Translations under genes and position numbers: made by a program
The notes under the pieces: model-generated
Database searches by the model: none
What the model was told of the DNA's origin: nothing
What the model saw: only the letters and a program-made list of their open reading frames with translations
Assembly: GCA_031292515.1 (NCBI GenBank)
Contig: JARLGZ010000094.1
Location: 1-64,000, forward strand
Direction: 5' to 3'
Origin: Puia sp.
GTDB lineage: Bacteria; Bacteroidota; Bacteroidia; Chitinophagales; Chitinophagaceae
DNA length: 64,000 nucleotides
Shown: piece after piece, positions 27,916 to 35,814 of the stretch
Layout: each line of letters opens with the position of its first letter
How positions within the stretch are numbered: position 1 is the first letter of the stretch

Positions 27916-27936
27916 GCCGGGGTTCCGACCGGCTTA
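27913..27936 (+). other. Hairpin at the end of the GH25 gene
   Basis: TAAGCCGG and CCGGCTTA form a perfect eight-base-pair stem with an eight-base loop that includes the stop codon. There is no T-run, so it may stabilise or process the transcript rather than terminate it. Confidence 0.5.
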
Positions 27937-27963
27937 TGATCGGATCATCATCTAAATACCATT

Positions 27964-28200
27964 ATGAGCGGCATGGAACCCGAAGTAAGGGATTTTTTGA
28001 AGCGGATCGTCCTATCGATCTGTCTGGGTCTGATCTGGTTGATCCTGAATATGACCGCCGGCATTTATTTGGGCTGGCTGTTTGTGCGAGGTCGTTTGAG
28101 TGCCGGCAATATTGTTTATTATTGTTTTTTCCTGGTGAGCCTGGCTCTCCTCATCCGGTTCTACCTGCGCACCTGGCAAAAAAAATTCCCGCATGGCTAG
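27964..28200 (+). CDS. Small two-helix membrane protein
   Basis: The 78-residue product has a charged start (MSGMEPEVRDFLKRIV) and two strong membrane segments (about residues 15-40 and 49-65), ending with the basic FYLRTWQKKFPHG. Codon use is like its neighbours and the gene lies 48 bases after the lysozyme gene on the same strand. I recall similar small proteins in Chitinophagaceae but no function. No start-site alternatives are better. Confidence 0.65.
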   Translation: MSGMEPEVRDFLKRIVLSICLGLIWLILNMTAGIYLGWLFVRGRLSAGNIVYYCFFLVSLALLIRFYLRTWQKKFPHG

Positions 28201-28236
28201 CACCGGCTCCCCTGAAAGCGCACGTGGGTATAATTT

Positions 28237-28893
28237 TCAAGGTTTATTTATTTCCCGGACCAGTTCCCGCAGTTTTTCGATATGACGGCCGTACAATCTA
28301 CCGAGATACCATTTGTTGACCCGATATAGAACGACTGTGATCGCCGAAAGACCGCAGACCCAGATAACGATCACTCTCCACAAAGGATTGCGGGCGCCGG
28401 CGTGCAGGAAACCGGTATGAACAGGCGCCGGCAATTTCCAATAGAACAGGGCCCCCAGCAGGCAGGCGGTCAACGGGATCAGCAGCATACTCATGATCCC
28501 GTCGTTCCGGATATATCTTTCCAGGGATTGCACCTGTCTTTCCAGGTTGGGTCTCATTTGAAAAGCCGGGCATTGCATGGCGAGCAGTATACGGTTCATC
28601 CGGTAATAGTAAGTTCCGAAAAGCACCGCCATGGCCAGCAGAAACCAGCTGATAACGGATAACCGGCCTCCGAAATGAAAAAGATAGTAGGCGATAACCG
28701 GCGTATAGAGCCCGACCATACCGGTCAGTTCGAGGAGCAGGTTGCGTCTGATCGTGGCTACCGGCCCCCGGGATTTTCGCCGCAGCAAGGCAAGCAACTG
28801 CCTCTCCTGCTCAAGAGGGTCCGGCTGTCTCTTCCTGCCGGCAGCAAGAGTATCCAAGGTCTTCCATGCGTATTTAAGGCTTTCCAGTTCCAT
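28237..28893 (-). CDS. Membrane protein cotranscribed with an ECF sigma factor (possible anti-sigma role)
   Basis: The 218-residue product has a cytoplasmic-looking N-terminal stretch (MELESLKYAWKTLDTLAAGR) and then four membrane segments (about 58-75, 80-96, 137-155, 168-190). It overlaps the sigma-factor gene by 20 bases, which implies translational coupling. That position is where membrane anti-sigma factors are usually encoded, but no zinc-binding ASD motif (HxxxCxxC) is present. The anti-sigma role is therefore inference from context only. Confidence 0.75.
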   Translation of the reverse strand: MELESLKYAWKTLDTLAAGRKRQPDPLEQERQLLALLRRKSRGPVATIRRNLLLELTGMVGLYTPVIAYYLFHFGGRLSVISWFLLAMAVLFGTYYYRMNRILLAMQCPAFQMRPNLERQVQSLERYIRNDGIMSMLLIPLTACLLGALFYWKLPAPVHTGFLHAGARNPLWRVIVIWVCGLSAITVVLYRVNKWYLGRLYGRHIEKLRELVREINKP

Positions 28894-29398
28894 ATCCGTC
28901 CTCCTCTTTTGTAAGTTTGCGTAATTTCTCCTTGATTCGATTCATTTTGACGCGCAGGTTGTTCTGGTTAATACCCAGGATCTCTTCCATCTCGTCATAA
29001 CTCTTGTCTTCGAGATACAGCATGACGAGCGCCTTTTCGACATCGGTCAACTGGCCGATCGCCGAATACAATATCCTCAGCTGCTCCTCCTGTTCCCAGT
29101 CCGCGCTATCGGGAGTGCCATCCGGCAGAAAAGGGCCTATATCCGCTCCCACAATCCTCTTTTTTTGCTTTCTGAGATCGGAGATGGCCGTATTCAGGGC
29201 GATCCGGTAGAGCCAGGTGCTAAATTTAGCCTCCCCGCGAAAGCCCGGGTATGATTTCCAAACCTGTATGACGATCTCCTGAAAAAGGTCTTCTTTATCC
29301 TGCGGGAAGACGCAATAGAGGTTGCACACCTTGTGCAATAAAGCCTGGTGTTCCTGCATGAGTTTTACAAATGCCGACTGGTCAAGGTTCTGGTACAA
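28874..29398 (-). CDS. ECF-type RNA polymerase sigma factor
   Basis: The 174-residue sigma-70 family protein has region 2 (DKEDLFQEIVIQVWKSYPGF and KFSTWLYRIALNTAISDLRK) and region 4 (IGQLTDVEKALVMLYLEDKS, then YDEMEEILGINQNNLRVKMNRIK). Nothing else is fused. It controls an unknown regulon, perhaps including its own operon with the following membrane protein. It diverges from the ArsC-like gene at 29494. Confidence 0.93.
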   Translation of the reverse strand: MYQNLDQSAFVKLMQEHQALLHKVCNLYCVFPQDKEDLFQEIVIQVWKSYPGFRGEAKFSTWLYRIALNTAISDLRKQKKRIVGADIGPFLPDGTPDSADWEQEEQLRILYSAIGQLTDVEKALVMLYLEDKSYDEMEEILGINQNNLRVKMNRIKEKLRKLTKEEDGYGTGKP

Positions 29399-29493
29399 GA
29401 AAAGGATTTTTGGCCCGCTCTTAATTAAGTCGTAAAAAGAGGGAAAATATTACATTTATCGATATATTCATCAAAAGGTAAACCGGGATCGGA

Positions 29494-29850
29494 ATGAAAA
29501 AAATTTATTACTTATCGACCTGCAGCACCTGCGACCGTATCCTCAAAGAGGTGCATGCCGCGGAAAAAGGTGTCGTATTACAGGATATCAAAACGGAAAA
29601 GATCAGCCCTAAAGAACTGGATGAAATGAAAGAAAAGGCGGGAAGTTATGAAGCGCTTTTCAGCAGGCGGGCCATGAAATACAAGGAATGGGGCCTGAAG
29701 GATCAGGATCTGGGGGAAAAAGACTACCGGCGATATCTTCTGGAAGAGTATACTTTTCTCAAGAGACCGGTCGCTCTTATCGGGTCTGAGATATTTGTCG
29801 GCAGCGAGAAAAAAACGGTGGAAACATTGAAAAAAGCGTTGGGATCGTGA
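29494..29850 (+). CDS. ArsC/Spx family thioredoxin-fold protein
   Basis: The 118-residue protein begins with a beta strand and then STCSTCDRIL, a CxxC motif at the ArsC/Spx active-site position. Later it shows the family segments SYEALFSRRAMKYKEWGL and LKRPVALIGSEIFVG, matching the arsenate-reductase fold's RP loop. The CxxC form is nearer Spx/YffB than classical ArsC, so arsenate reduction is not assured; it may be a redox-responsive protein. Its stop codon touches a repeat array at 29851. Confidence 0.85.
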   Translation: MKKIYYLSTCSTCDRILKEVHAAEKGVVLQDIKTEKISPKELDEMKEKAGSYEALFSRRAMKYKEWGLKDQDLGEKDYRRYLLEEYTFLKRPVALIGSEIFVGSEKKTVETLKKALGS

Positions 29851-29950
29851 TAGTGAGTGTCCAGTGGTGAGTAGTGGGCTGGGGGAGTGATAGTCAGTAG
29901 TGAGTGTAAGCGTGATAATGTTACAGGTTGCGTTTTGTGGTGAGTGGGGG
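29851..29950. repeat. Array of TGAGT(A/G)GT repeats beside a REP-associated-transposase-like gene
   Basis: Four related units lie in direct orientation: TAGTGAGTGT (29851), GTGGTGAGTAGTGGG (29864), TAGTCAGTAGTGAGTGT (29891) and GTGGTGAGTGGGGG (29937). They fill the gap between the ArsC/Spx-like stop and the 3' end of the 29977 transposase-like gene. The units match the repeats at 16388-16440 and 61520-61669. GTAG, the foot tetranucleotide of known REP elements, occurs inside the units. Confidence 0.7.
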
Positions 29951-29976
29951 CGTAGGGGTATCGGCAAGGGGCTTTA

Positions 29977-30576
29977 CTAATTCGCCGTCAGCCTGTTGAT
30001 CCCGGTCACTCCCTGCCGCAGTACTGTAACCTGGACCAGCCCTTTTATGAGGGTCCCCGTGTAATCGCCGGCGGAGCTGAACAAGTAGCTTTCCGGCAGG
30101 TCCACGATCCCATCCTTTACAGGATCCTCGTGTATGGAGGCGATTTGCTGCCGGAGGATCGTATCGTTCTGTTTGCAATCGATGTGCACCGGACTGCTGC
30201 AGTTTTGCCAGATACTCAGTTTTTCTATCTTTTTAAGAGATTTGCCATACTCTTCAAAGAGCCGGAGCATCCATTCCCTTCTCAGATCCGGCTCCGATTC
30301 GATCGCCGCCAATAGCTTTACGGTCGTAAACTTCTTAAAATCCCTTTCAAAGTTTGCCATGCTGTAGGTGTCGTCCGTCCCGGCGAGCAGATGCAGATGG
30401 CTTGTCATCAGGCACCACGCATAGATCTTCACTCCTTTGACGAGTATGAAGTAGTTGAGGGAGTCCACGACAATCTGTTTGTAAAGCGGGCGGGTAAACA
30501 GACTTACCCAATCTATCACATTGAATGTCAAGTAGTAACAAGCATCCACCGGTGCGTTTTGTTTGTTCCGCGTCAT
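29977..30576 (-). CDS. REP-associated tyrosine transposase-like protein (Y1_Tnp), catalytic Tyr apparently replaced
   Basis: The 199-residue protein has the Y1 transposase layout of the RAYT group. It shows an opening strand YYLTFNVIDW, then AWCLMTSHLHLLAG with the HUH motif His60-Leu-His62 intact. The C-terminal SIHEDPVKDGIVDLPESYLF matches the YIxxNPVxxGxVxxPxxYxxSS block. In E. coli TnpA-REP the catalytic Tyr115 is the first residue of that block; here the equivalent is Ser147. Nicking activity is therefore doubtful unless another tyrosine serves. Length and frame are intact. It lies next to a repeat array and about 275 bases from a second family member on the same strand. Confidence 0.82.
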   Translation of the reverse strand: MTRNKQNAPVDACYYLTFNVIDWVSLFTRPLYKQIVVDSLNYFILVKGVKIYAWCLMTSHLHLLAGTDDTYSMANFERDFKKFTTVKLLAAIESEPDLRREWMLRLFEEYGKSLKKIEKLSIWQNCSSPVHIDCKQNDTILRQQIASIHEDPVKDGIVDLPESYLFSSAGDYTGTLIKGLVQVTVLRQGVTGINRLTAN

Positions 30577-30851
30577 AACCGATATTTTTTGAGCCCGATT
30601 CTTTGGGACGGCAGGAGGGATCAGGGCTTATAAAATTACAAATTTCATTCCGGTTCGGGTAGGAGTTTGTTAATTCCGGCCGATCCGGTTTATTTCCCGG
30701 TCTTTTCTTCATGTCCGTGACCTGGTGATAATCCGCCGGGATGGCTATATGATGATCTCCGATCCTGTTCATGTTGTCAACGGATCGCCGGTTAGCCAGG
30801 TCTCGTCGGGCGCAAGCTTCAGCAAAATGGCGAGGCCCTGATGAAAAGACC

Positions 30852-31391
30852 CTATTCCTCTCCGGAGCGGGAAAGTTTTACCCGCTGAAGGGGATGGGCG
30901 CTGCAATAGATATAATGTTCCGGGTCGTCCACCATTTTTGTCTTCAGCAGATTTTTCAGTGGGGAGGGGAGCTCCGGCTGCCTCACCGAGCTCTTTTCCA
31001 GGTCGACCAGGTGGTTGCCGAACTGCCAGAAATGATGTTCCGCGTTGTGCTGGTAGCGATGGGCGAAGAACTGGAAGAGGCGAAGCAGCCATTCCTTGCG
31101 ACCTTCCTGCGGGTGTTCCGCGATAGCCCTTAGCATGTTCCTGGCGGAATAGCTTTTGAAGTCCCTCAGTACCTTCGGCAGGCTGCCTTCGGCCACGCCG
31201 ACTATCATGCTGAGCTGACTGGGCATGATGGCATATTCGTATACCCGTAACCGTTTGTGCTCGATGCAATAATTGATATTATCAATCAGCAGATCACAAT
31301 ATTCATAGCGGGTAAAGACATCGATCCCGCCTACTACGGTCAGGGTTACAAAATACAATCCTTTCGGGTGCACCTTGTATTGTTCAGGCAT
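30852..31391 (-). CDS. Y1 transposase-like protein lacking the HUH motif (probably non-catalytic)
   Basis: The 179-residue protein aligns by pattern with the 29977 gene. It shows YFVTLTVVGGIDVFTRYEY, then YEYAIMPSQLSMIVGV, EGSLPKVLRDFKSYSARNML and EGRKEWLLRLFQFFAHR. The HxH of the HUH motif is replaced by Gln59-Leu-Ser61, and the YIxxNPV block with the catalytic Tyr is absent. The frame is open throughout and a near-consensus promoter lies immediately upstream. It looks like an expressed, non-catalytic member of the RAYT-like group, perhaps a DNA-binding domestication. Function unknown. Confidence 0.78.
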   Translation of the reverse strand: MPEQYKVHPKGLYFVTLTVVGGIDVFTRYEYCDLLIDNINYCIEHKRLRVYEYAIMPSQLSMIVGVAEGSLPKVLRDFKSYSARNMLRAIAEHPQEGRKEWLLRLFQFFAHRYQHNAEHHFWQFGNHLVDLEKSSVRQPELPSPLKNLLKTKMVDDPEHYIYCSAHPLQRVKLSRSGEE

Positions 31392-31395
31392 CCCT

Positions 31396-31425
31396 AAAAG
31401 ATAGCAAACTTTTGGGTAAAATCAA
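31396..31425 (-). promoter_or_regulatory. Candidate promoter of the HUH-less transposase-like gene
   Basis: On the minus strand TTG (31425-31423), 19 bases, then TATCTTTT (31403-31396), one mismatch from TAnnTTTG. The start codon at 31391 follows four bases later, so the mRNA may be leaderless. Confidence 0.5.
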
Positions 31426-31462
31426 GGTCCTGATCCGTCAGACGTATACTCTTAGGGAATAA

Positions 31463-33817
31463 TTATCCTACGATCCGCAATTTGGCGTAGTTGAGCATGA
31501 TTTTTTTCTCGCCGTTCAGTTCGAATTTGACGGTCGCTATCGGGTTATGGGCAGATCCTTCCACGCCGGTCACTTCCCCGAACCCGAACTTCTGGTGTTC
31601 GACTTTCTGGCCCACCTGCAGCCCGCTGGTGTCGCTGGCGACAAAATCCGGGCTGGCATTGTGTTCCACGGTCTTAGGGGCGGTTCTCGGAGGTGCGTAA
31701 GCAGGTTTGGTCTCTTTGCGGGAAGGGGGGGGACCGTATTTTCTGGCGGCCTGGTCGGCATTGTTTCCGGCTCCGCCCCCATGCATCCGGTCATAGGCCG
31801 AAAGATTACCGAATCCTCCGGGGGAGGACTGATTGCGGGCGCCGCCGCCGGCAAAGCTCCTGTCTATGAATTCTTGCGGAATTTCTTCTATAAAGCGGCT
31901 GGGTTCGTTTTGGACCAGGGTACCGAAGCGATAGCGTGTGTTGGCATAGGTGATCCATAATTTCTGCCTGGCCCGGGTAATCACTACATAAAATAGTCTC
32001 CTTTCTTCCTCAAGCTCTTCGCGGGTATTGATCGACATGGCGTTGGGGAAAAGCATTTCTTCCAGACCAGCGGCGAAAACACAGTTGAATTCCAATCCCT
32101 TAGCGGCGTGGATGCTCATCAATTTTACGGTGTCGGCGTGCGGATCCTTCTCATCGGCATCCGTCAGCAGGGTAATCTGCTGCAGATAATTGCCCAGTCC
32201 CTTCGTATCGGCATCGAGGACGCCGTCATCGTCGGGTCTTTCGGTGAATTCTTTGATAGAGTTTAGCAGCTCCTGTATATTTTCGTACCGGGCCAGCCCT
32301 TCGGTGGTTTTGTCGTTGAAAAGCTCTTTGACGATATTTGTCTGTTTGCCAACGTGCACAGCTACTTCATAGGCGTTTTTGCCGGCGAGCATGCTGGCAA
32401 AACTTTTGATCATCTGCACGAAATTTTCGATGGCCTCGAGCGTACCGGCCTTATAACCGAATTCGCGGCCCCTTTCCAGCACTTCCCACATGGAAATATT
32501 TTGTTCATTGGCTGCCAGCACCGCCCTGTCAATCGAGGTCTTTCCGATACCCCGCACGGGATAGTTGATGATCCTCTTCAGGGCTTCTTCATCTCTTGGA
32601 TTGATGATGACACGGAGATAGGCTACCAGGTCTTTTATCTCCTTTCGCTGGTAGAAGCTGATCCCGCCAAAAAGGGTATAGGCGATTCCCATCCGGCGGA
32701 GGCTCTCTTCAAAGGCACGGCTTTGGGCATTGGTCCGGTAGAGGATGGCAAAATCGCGATTGGCAAAATGATTCCTCAACTTCTGCTCCTGTATGGTGTC
32801 CGCAACAAATTTACCCTCTTCATTATCCGTCATGGTGCGCACCAGGCGTATCTTTTCGCCGGTCGCGTTCTCGGTCCAAAGGTTTTTGGGGATCTGTCCT
32901 TTATTGTTGCGGATGACCTCGTTGGCGGCGGTTATGATATTCTGGGTGCTCCGATAGTTCTGCTCCAGCTTGACCACTTTGACATCGTCATAGTCCCGTT
33001 GAAACTGAAGGATGTTTTCGATCGTCGCTCCCCGGAAACTATAGATGCTCTGTGCATCGTCTCCGACTACGCAGACGTTTTCATGCGCTGCTCCGAGCAG
33101 TTTGATGATTTCGTACTGGGCAGGGTTGGTATCCTGGTACTCATCGATCAGGATATATTTAAATTTATGCTGGAATTTATGCAGGCTCTCCGGGAAATTT
33201 TTCAGCAGTTCGTACATTTTGATCAGGAGATCGTCGAAGTCCATGGCACCGTTCTTAAAACAGCGTTTTGCGTAGGCATCATAGATCTGGGCTATCGCGG
33301 GCCGGTTGCTTCGCATGTCTTCCTGCTGGATGGCGTAGTCGGCAGCGTATTCAGCGGGACCCACCAGGCTATTCTTGGCCTGTGAAATCCTGTTATATAC
33401 CAGGTTTGGCTTGTAGTGTTTGTCGTCCAGGTTCAGTTCGTTGATCACCGTCTTCACGACACTTTTCGCATCATCCGTATCGTAGATGGTAAAATTGGAG
33501 GGATAGCCCAGCCGGTGCGCCTCACCCCGGAGGATCCTGGCAAATACGCTATGAAAAGTCCCTATATACAGGCTCCTTGCGTCCGAGTTACCAAGCGTCT
33601 TTTCGATCCTCTCCTTCATCTCTTTGGCGGCCTTGTTCGTAAACGTCAGCGCCAGGATATTAAAGGCGTCGACCCCGGAGGCCATAAGATGTGCAATACG
33701 AGTGGTCAACACCTTGGTCTTCCCGCTGCCGGCGCCGGCTACGATCATGATAGGGCCCTCTTTATGAAGCACGGCCTCCTTCTGAGGGCCGTTGAGTTCG
33801 CTGAGATAGTCGCGCAT
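31463..33817 (-). CDS. UvrD/PcrA-type ATP-dependent DNA helicase
   Basis: The 784-residue superfamily 1A helicase has Walker A AGAGSGKTKVLTTR near residue 27, motif Ia ALTFTNKAAKEMKER, motif II DEYQDTN, motif III VVGDDAQSIYSFRGA, motif IV LEQNYRST, motif V SIHAAKGLEF and motif VI VVITRARQKLW. A low-complexity linker leads to the PcrA-type C-terminal domain (VGQKVEHQKFGFGEV, then NGEKKIMLNYAKLRIV) that binds RNA polymerase in PcrA/UvrD. It acts in nucleotide excision repair and removal of stalled complexes; uvrB is also in this window but not adjacent. TAACTTTG lies just before the start. Confidence 0.94.
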   Translation of the reverse strand: MRDYLSELNGPQKEAVLHKEGPIMIVAGAGSGKTKVLTTRIAHLMASGVDAFNILALTFTNKAAKEMKERIEKTLGNSDARSLYIGTFHSVFARILRGEAHRLGYPSNFTIYDTDDAKSVVKTVINELNLDDKHYKPNLVYNRISQAKNSLVGPAEYAADYAIQQEDMRSNRPAIAQIYDAYAKRCFKNGAMDFDDLLIKMYELLKNFPESLHKFQHKFKYILIDEYQDTNPAQYEIIKLLGAAHENVCVVGDDAQSIYSFRGATIENILQFQRDYDDVKVVKLEQNYRSTQNIITAANEVIRNNKGQIPKNLWTENATGEKIRLVRTMTDNEEGKFVADTIQEQKLRNHFANRDFAILYRTNAQSRAFEESLRRMGIAYTLFGGISFYQRKEIKDLVAYLRVIINPRDEEALKRIINYPVRGIGKTSIDRAVLAANEQNISMWEVLERGREFGYKAGTLEAIENFVQMIKSFASMLAGKNAYEVAVHVGKQTNIVKELFNDKTTEGLARYENIQELLNSIKEFTERPDDDGVLDADTKGLGNYLQQITLLTDADEKDPHADTVKLMSIHAAKGLEFNCVFAAGLEEMLFPNAMSINTREELEEERRLFYVVITRARQKLWITYANTRYRFGTLVQNEPSRFIEEIPQEFIDRSFAGGGARNQSSPGGFGNLSAYDRMHGGGAGNNADQAARKYGPPPSRKETKPAYAPPRTAPKTVEHNASPDFVASDTSGLQVGQKVEHQKFGFGEVTGVEGSAHNPIATVKFELNGEKKIMLNYAKLRIVG

Positions 33818-33821
33818 CCTG

Positions 33822-33829
33822 CAAAGTTA
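33822..33829 (-). promoter_or_regulatory. Candidate -7 element directly before the helicase start codon
   Basis: TAACTTTG on the minus strand, a full match to TAnnTTTG, ends four bases before ATG 33817. This implies a leaderless or nearly leaderless transcript. No clear -33 TTG was found. Confidence 0.4.
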
Positions 33830-33869
33830 CTCTATTTGAAAGATTTGCTGCCGGTAAGAGAGAGGAATG

Positions 33870-34025
33870 TTAGGATCCTCGTTGCGATCCGCCTGTCAGA
33901 CGGGTGTTTTTGGGGATGCCCTTGCTGTTCGTTTTACCTTTTGCGGCGGGCATAGCGGAATTGGTCTTCTGATTGCCAGCCTGTTTGCCGTCTTTTTTCT
34001 TTTTATTATTGGGGATAAGTGCCAT
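33870..34025 (-). CDS. 51-residue very basic small protein
   Basis: An ATG at 34025 opens a 51-codon frame ending at TAA 33870. The product begins MALIPNNKKKKDGKQAGNQK and ends TRLTGGSQRGS, with about a quarter Lys/Arg and no predicted fold. Short basic proteins ending in TGG(S/T)xRG(S/A) are familiar to me from Chitinophagaceae genomes, and the frame fills an otherwise empty 330-base gap with codon use like its neighbours. It may bind nucleic acid or ribosomes; that is speculation. Confidence 0.5.
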   Translation of the reverse strand: MALIPNNKKKKDGKQAGNQKTNSAMPAAKGKTNSKGIPKNTRLTGGSQRGS

Positions 34026-34145
34026 ATAATGGTTTTTTTAATGTTTAAATTAAAAAAGCAGGTGTAAGGTACAGAAATAAAGGAAAAGAAGGAAACGATA
34101 ACCCCGCAATAAATAATATACATTTGATCGTATCTTTTACCGGTT

Positions 34146-34517
34146 ATGTCCAGAGAACTCTATTTTGATATCAGTTCGGAACAAAGCGGAGGAAGTCTGT
34201 ACAGGATTTCCGGCCCGGAAGGAGGATCTTCTTTTCTCTATCATCATAGTACCTACGATGAGGAGCGTGATGAAGTGAAGGTCTTTGAGACCGCTTATGC
34301 CGATTTCGGCGCTTTCTGGAAAGAACTGACAAAAAAAGCAGATTGGTATTACCTCCATCCTTTATACGTACACCCGGAGCAACGGGATTTTTTAACAGGG
34401 CTGCTGGCAAAAGTGGATTGGTCGGTCCATCCGGATCAAAAATGGCAGGAAAGCCACCGGCGTCAATGGAAAAAAGTATTAACGGATCCGGCCGGCTACT
34501 ACCGGCAGGCGCCCTAG
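34146..34517 (+). CDS. Hypothetical 123-residue cytoplasmic protein
   Basis: I do not recognise this family. The product has no signal peptide or membrane segment, is rich in aromatic residues (for example ADFGAFWKELTKKADWYYLH) and ends with a Trp-rich helix-like segment (WSVHPDQKWQESHRRQWKK). Codon use matches the window and the start is plausible. It stands alone between the small basic gene and a broken gene on the other strand. Confidence 0.65.
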   Translation: MSRELYFDISSEQSGGSLYRISGPEGGSSFLYHHSTYDEERDEVKVFETAYADFGAFWKELTKKADWYYLHPLYVHPEQRDFLTGLLAKVDWSVHPDQKWQESHRRQWKKVLTDPAGYYRQAP

Positions 34518-34563
34518 GATCAGCCTATATGAGGAGTCTGCATGAGGATTAGCCGTATATGCA

Positions 34564-34894
34564 TCAGGCTTCATAAAACTCTTCCCCAAAGGCATCGATC
34601 AGGGGTTGGCCCAGACGCTGGAGGTATTCGTTGCATTTCTGCAGGAGACCCGGTGACACGTTGGAGCTGTAATAGTCACCCCGGTACCAATAGCTAAGCA
34701 AGGGCTGAATGGGCGTTCCCCCATCACCGTGCTGTCCCTGCAGGATAACGGAGCGAAGCGAACGTTACGAACGAGTTCTGAACAGTGTTCAGAACGAAGT
34801 TCCAGTGAAGCCTTGAAACCTCGTCATCGGGCAAATGGCTGAAGGCCCCTCCACCGAGAAGCTCCCGGGTGAGATCGATCAATCTGTTTATCAT
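34564..34894 (-). pseudogene. Small gene disrupted by a palindromic repeat insertion
   Basis: Reading from ATG 34894, the frame gives MINRLIDLTRELLGGGAFSH followed by LPDDEVSRLH. It then enters repeat DNA (about 34745-34815) and stops at a TGA after some 56 codons. In another frame the coding sense resumes after the repeat as LQGQHGDGGTPIQPLLSYWY and continues through RLGQPLIDAFGEEFYEA to a stop at 34564. The two halves look like one original protein of roughly 85-90 residues split by insertion of the ACGAACGAGT/hairpin repeat. The intact family is not known to me. Confidence 0.65.
34741..34812. repeat. Palindromic repeat copy that breaks the 34564-34894 gene
   Basis: The core is GCGAAGCGAACG, then ACGAACGAGT (34767-34776), overlapping a perfect palindrome GTTCTGAACA-G-TGTTCAGAAC (34775-34795) and GAAGTTCC. 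The same order of parts occurs at 19343-19372. The insertion shifts the reading frame of the surrounding gene. Confidence 0.65.
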
Positions 34895-35035
34895 ATCCGC
34901 GAAATTTTAGTTATTAAAATTTGCCAACAGGGTGTAAGGTGAAGCATTGTTCATTTCCTGTGAATAATTTCCCAGTCATGCAAAAAATCAAATGGGCCTT
35001 GTTTTTCTTCTTTCTATCACCGGCTTTCGGCCGGA

Positions 35036-35611
35036 TTATAGCTTCGCCGTTTTCTCCGAGGGGGAAGCCCTCCTCCAAACCGACAACTCCCGGCCGTCGT
35101 CTGAAAGAAGCAATAATTCACTGTTCCTTAGTAAATAGTGATTGGTGTTTTTGAGGCTTTTTATGAGAGTAGGCTCTTCGTTGCCGGGGCAGGCCGCTTT
35201 TGTCGCCAGGAAATGATCCCCGAAAACCAGGCTGGTGTCGTTATCGCTATACCAAAACATCCCTTTCAGCGCATTGCAACCGGTGTTGCCTGTAAAACTG
35301 CTTTTGGCGGTATCGAAACGGATAAATGCCGTTTTCAGGTTGGCGATCGGGCTGCCTTTTATCTCCTGCAGGTACCAATCCCCTTTCAGGCTGGTTGTAT
35401 CCAAAGAAGCTGCCGGACGGGGAGAAACCGGCTCAGCGTTTGTCGCACCGGCGATACTATCCGTTGTGGCGGAGCCGGGTTTAACCGTAACGTTATTGCC
35501 GGGTCCTGACGAGAGAGACTGGCAGGACGTTCCTAAGGATCCTATCGTCAACAACGCCATCATCGATTTTATTACGGATGTCTTTATCGAATGTGTCAAT
35601 GCATTTTTCAT
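35036..35611 (-). CDS. META-domain lipoprotein (HslJ-like)
   Basis: The 191-residue product has a lipoprotein signal with lipobox GSLGTSC (Cys30). A Ser/Pro/Thr-rich linker follows, then a META domain at about 72-180. The family signature is visible in LKGDWYLQEIKGSPI, SSFTGNTGCNALKG and AACPGNEEPTLIKSL, ending LLLLSDDGRELSVWRR. META proteins such as HslJ are linked to stress or antibiotic tolerance, but the molecular role is unknown. It is probably lipidated and envelope-bound. It is a single gene. Confidence 0.88.
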   Translation of the reverse strand: MKNALTHSIKTSVIKSMMALLTIGSLGTSCQSLSSGPGNNVTVKPGSATTDSIAGATNAEPVSPRPAASLDTTSLKGDWYLQEIKGSPIANLKTAFIRFDTAKSSFTGNTGCNALKGMFWYSDNDTSLVFGDHFLATKAACPGNEEPTLIKSLKNTNHYLLRNSELLLLSDDGRELSVWRRASPSEKTAKL

Positions 35612-35814
35612 GGCTGCCTGTTTTAAATTTGGTTATAAAAGGCCTGGTTGGAAGCCTTCCTTATTCATTACAAAATGATGCCAACTGTAAAATGAGCATG
35701 CGGGCTTATTCCGGTCGTCCGGTCAGGCGGCCACGCGACGGCAAGGGGAAACAGGGGAATCACTGTGCAATAAATTCCTCACAAATTGGCCGAAACCATT
35801 AAATTGTAGGGCCT

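Noticed and set aside
30347-30772. A 141-codon minus-strand frame overlapping the first transposase-like gene
   Set aside because: It overlaps the start of a gene with better motifs and reads through the empty gap; no family resemblance.
32354-33385. A 343-codon open frame opposite the helicase gene
   Set aside because: Complete overlap with conserved helicase motifs and no domain of its own.
34921-35154. A 77-codon plus-strand frame containing a signal-peptide-like stretch (MQKIKWALFFFFLSPAFG)
   Set aside because: Its second half is antisense to the META lipoprotein gene and shows no conserved content; a remnant cannot be excluded but is not supported.
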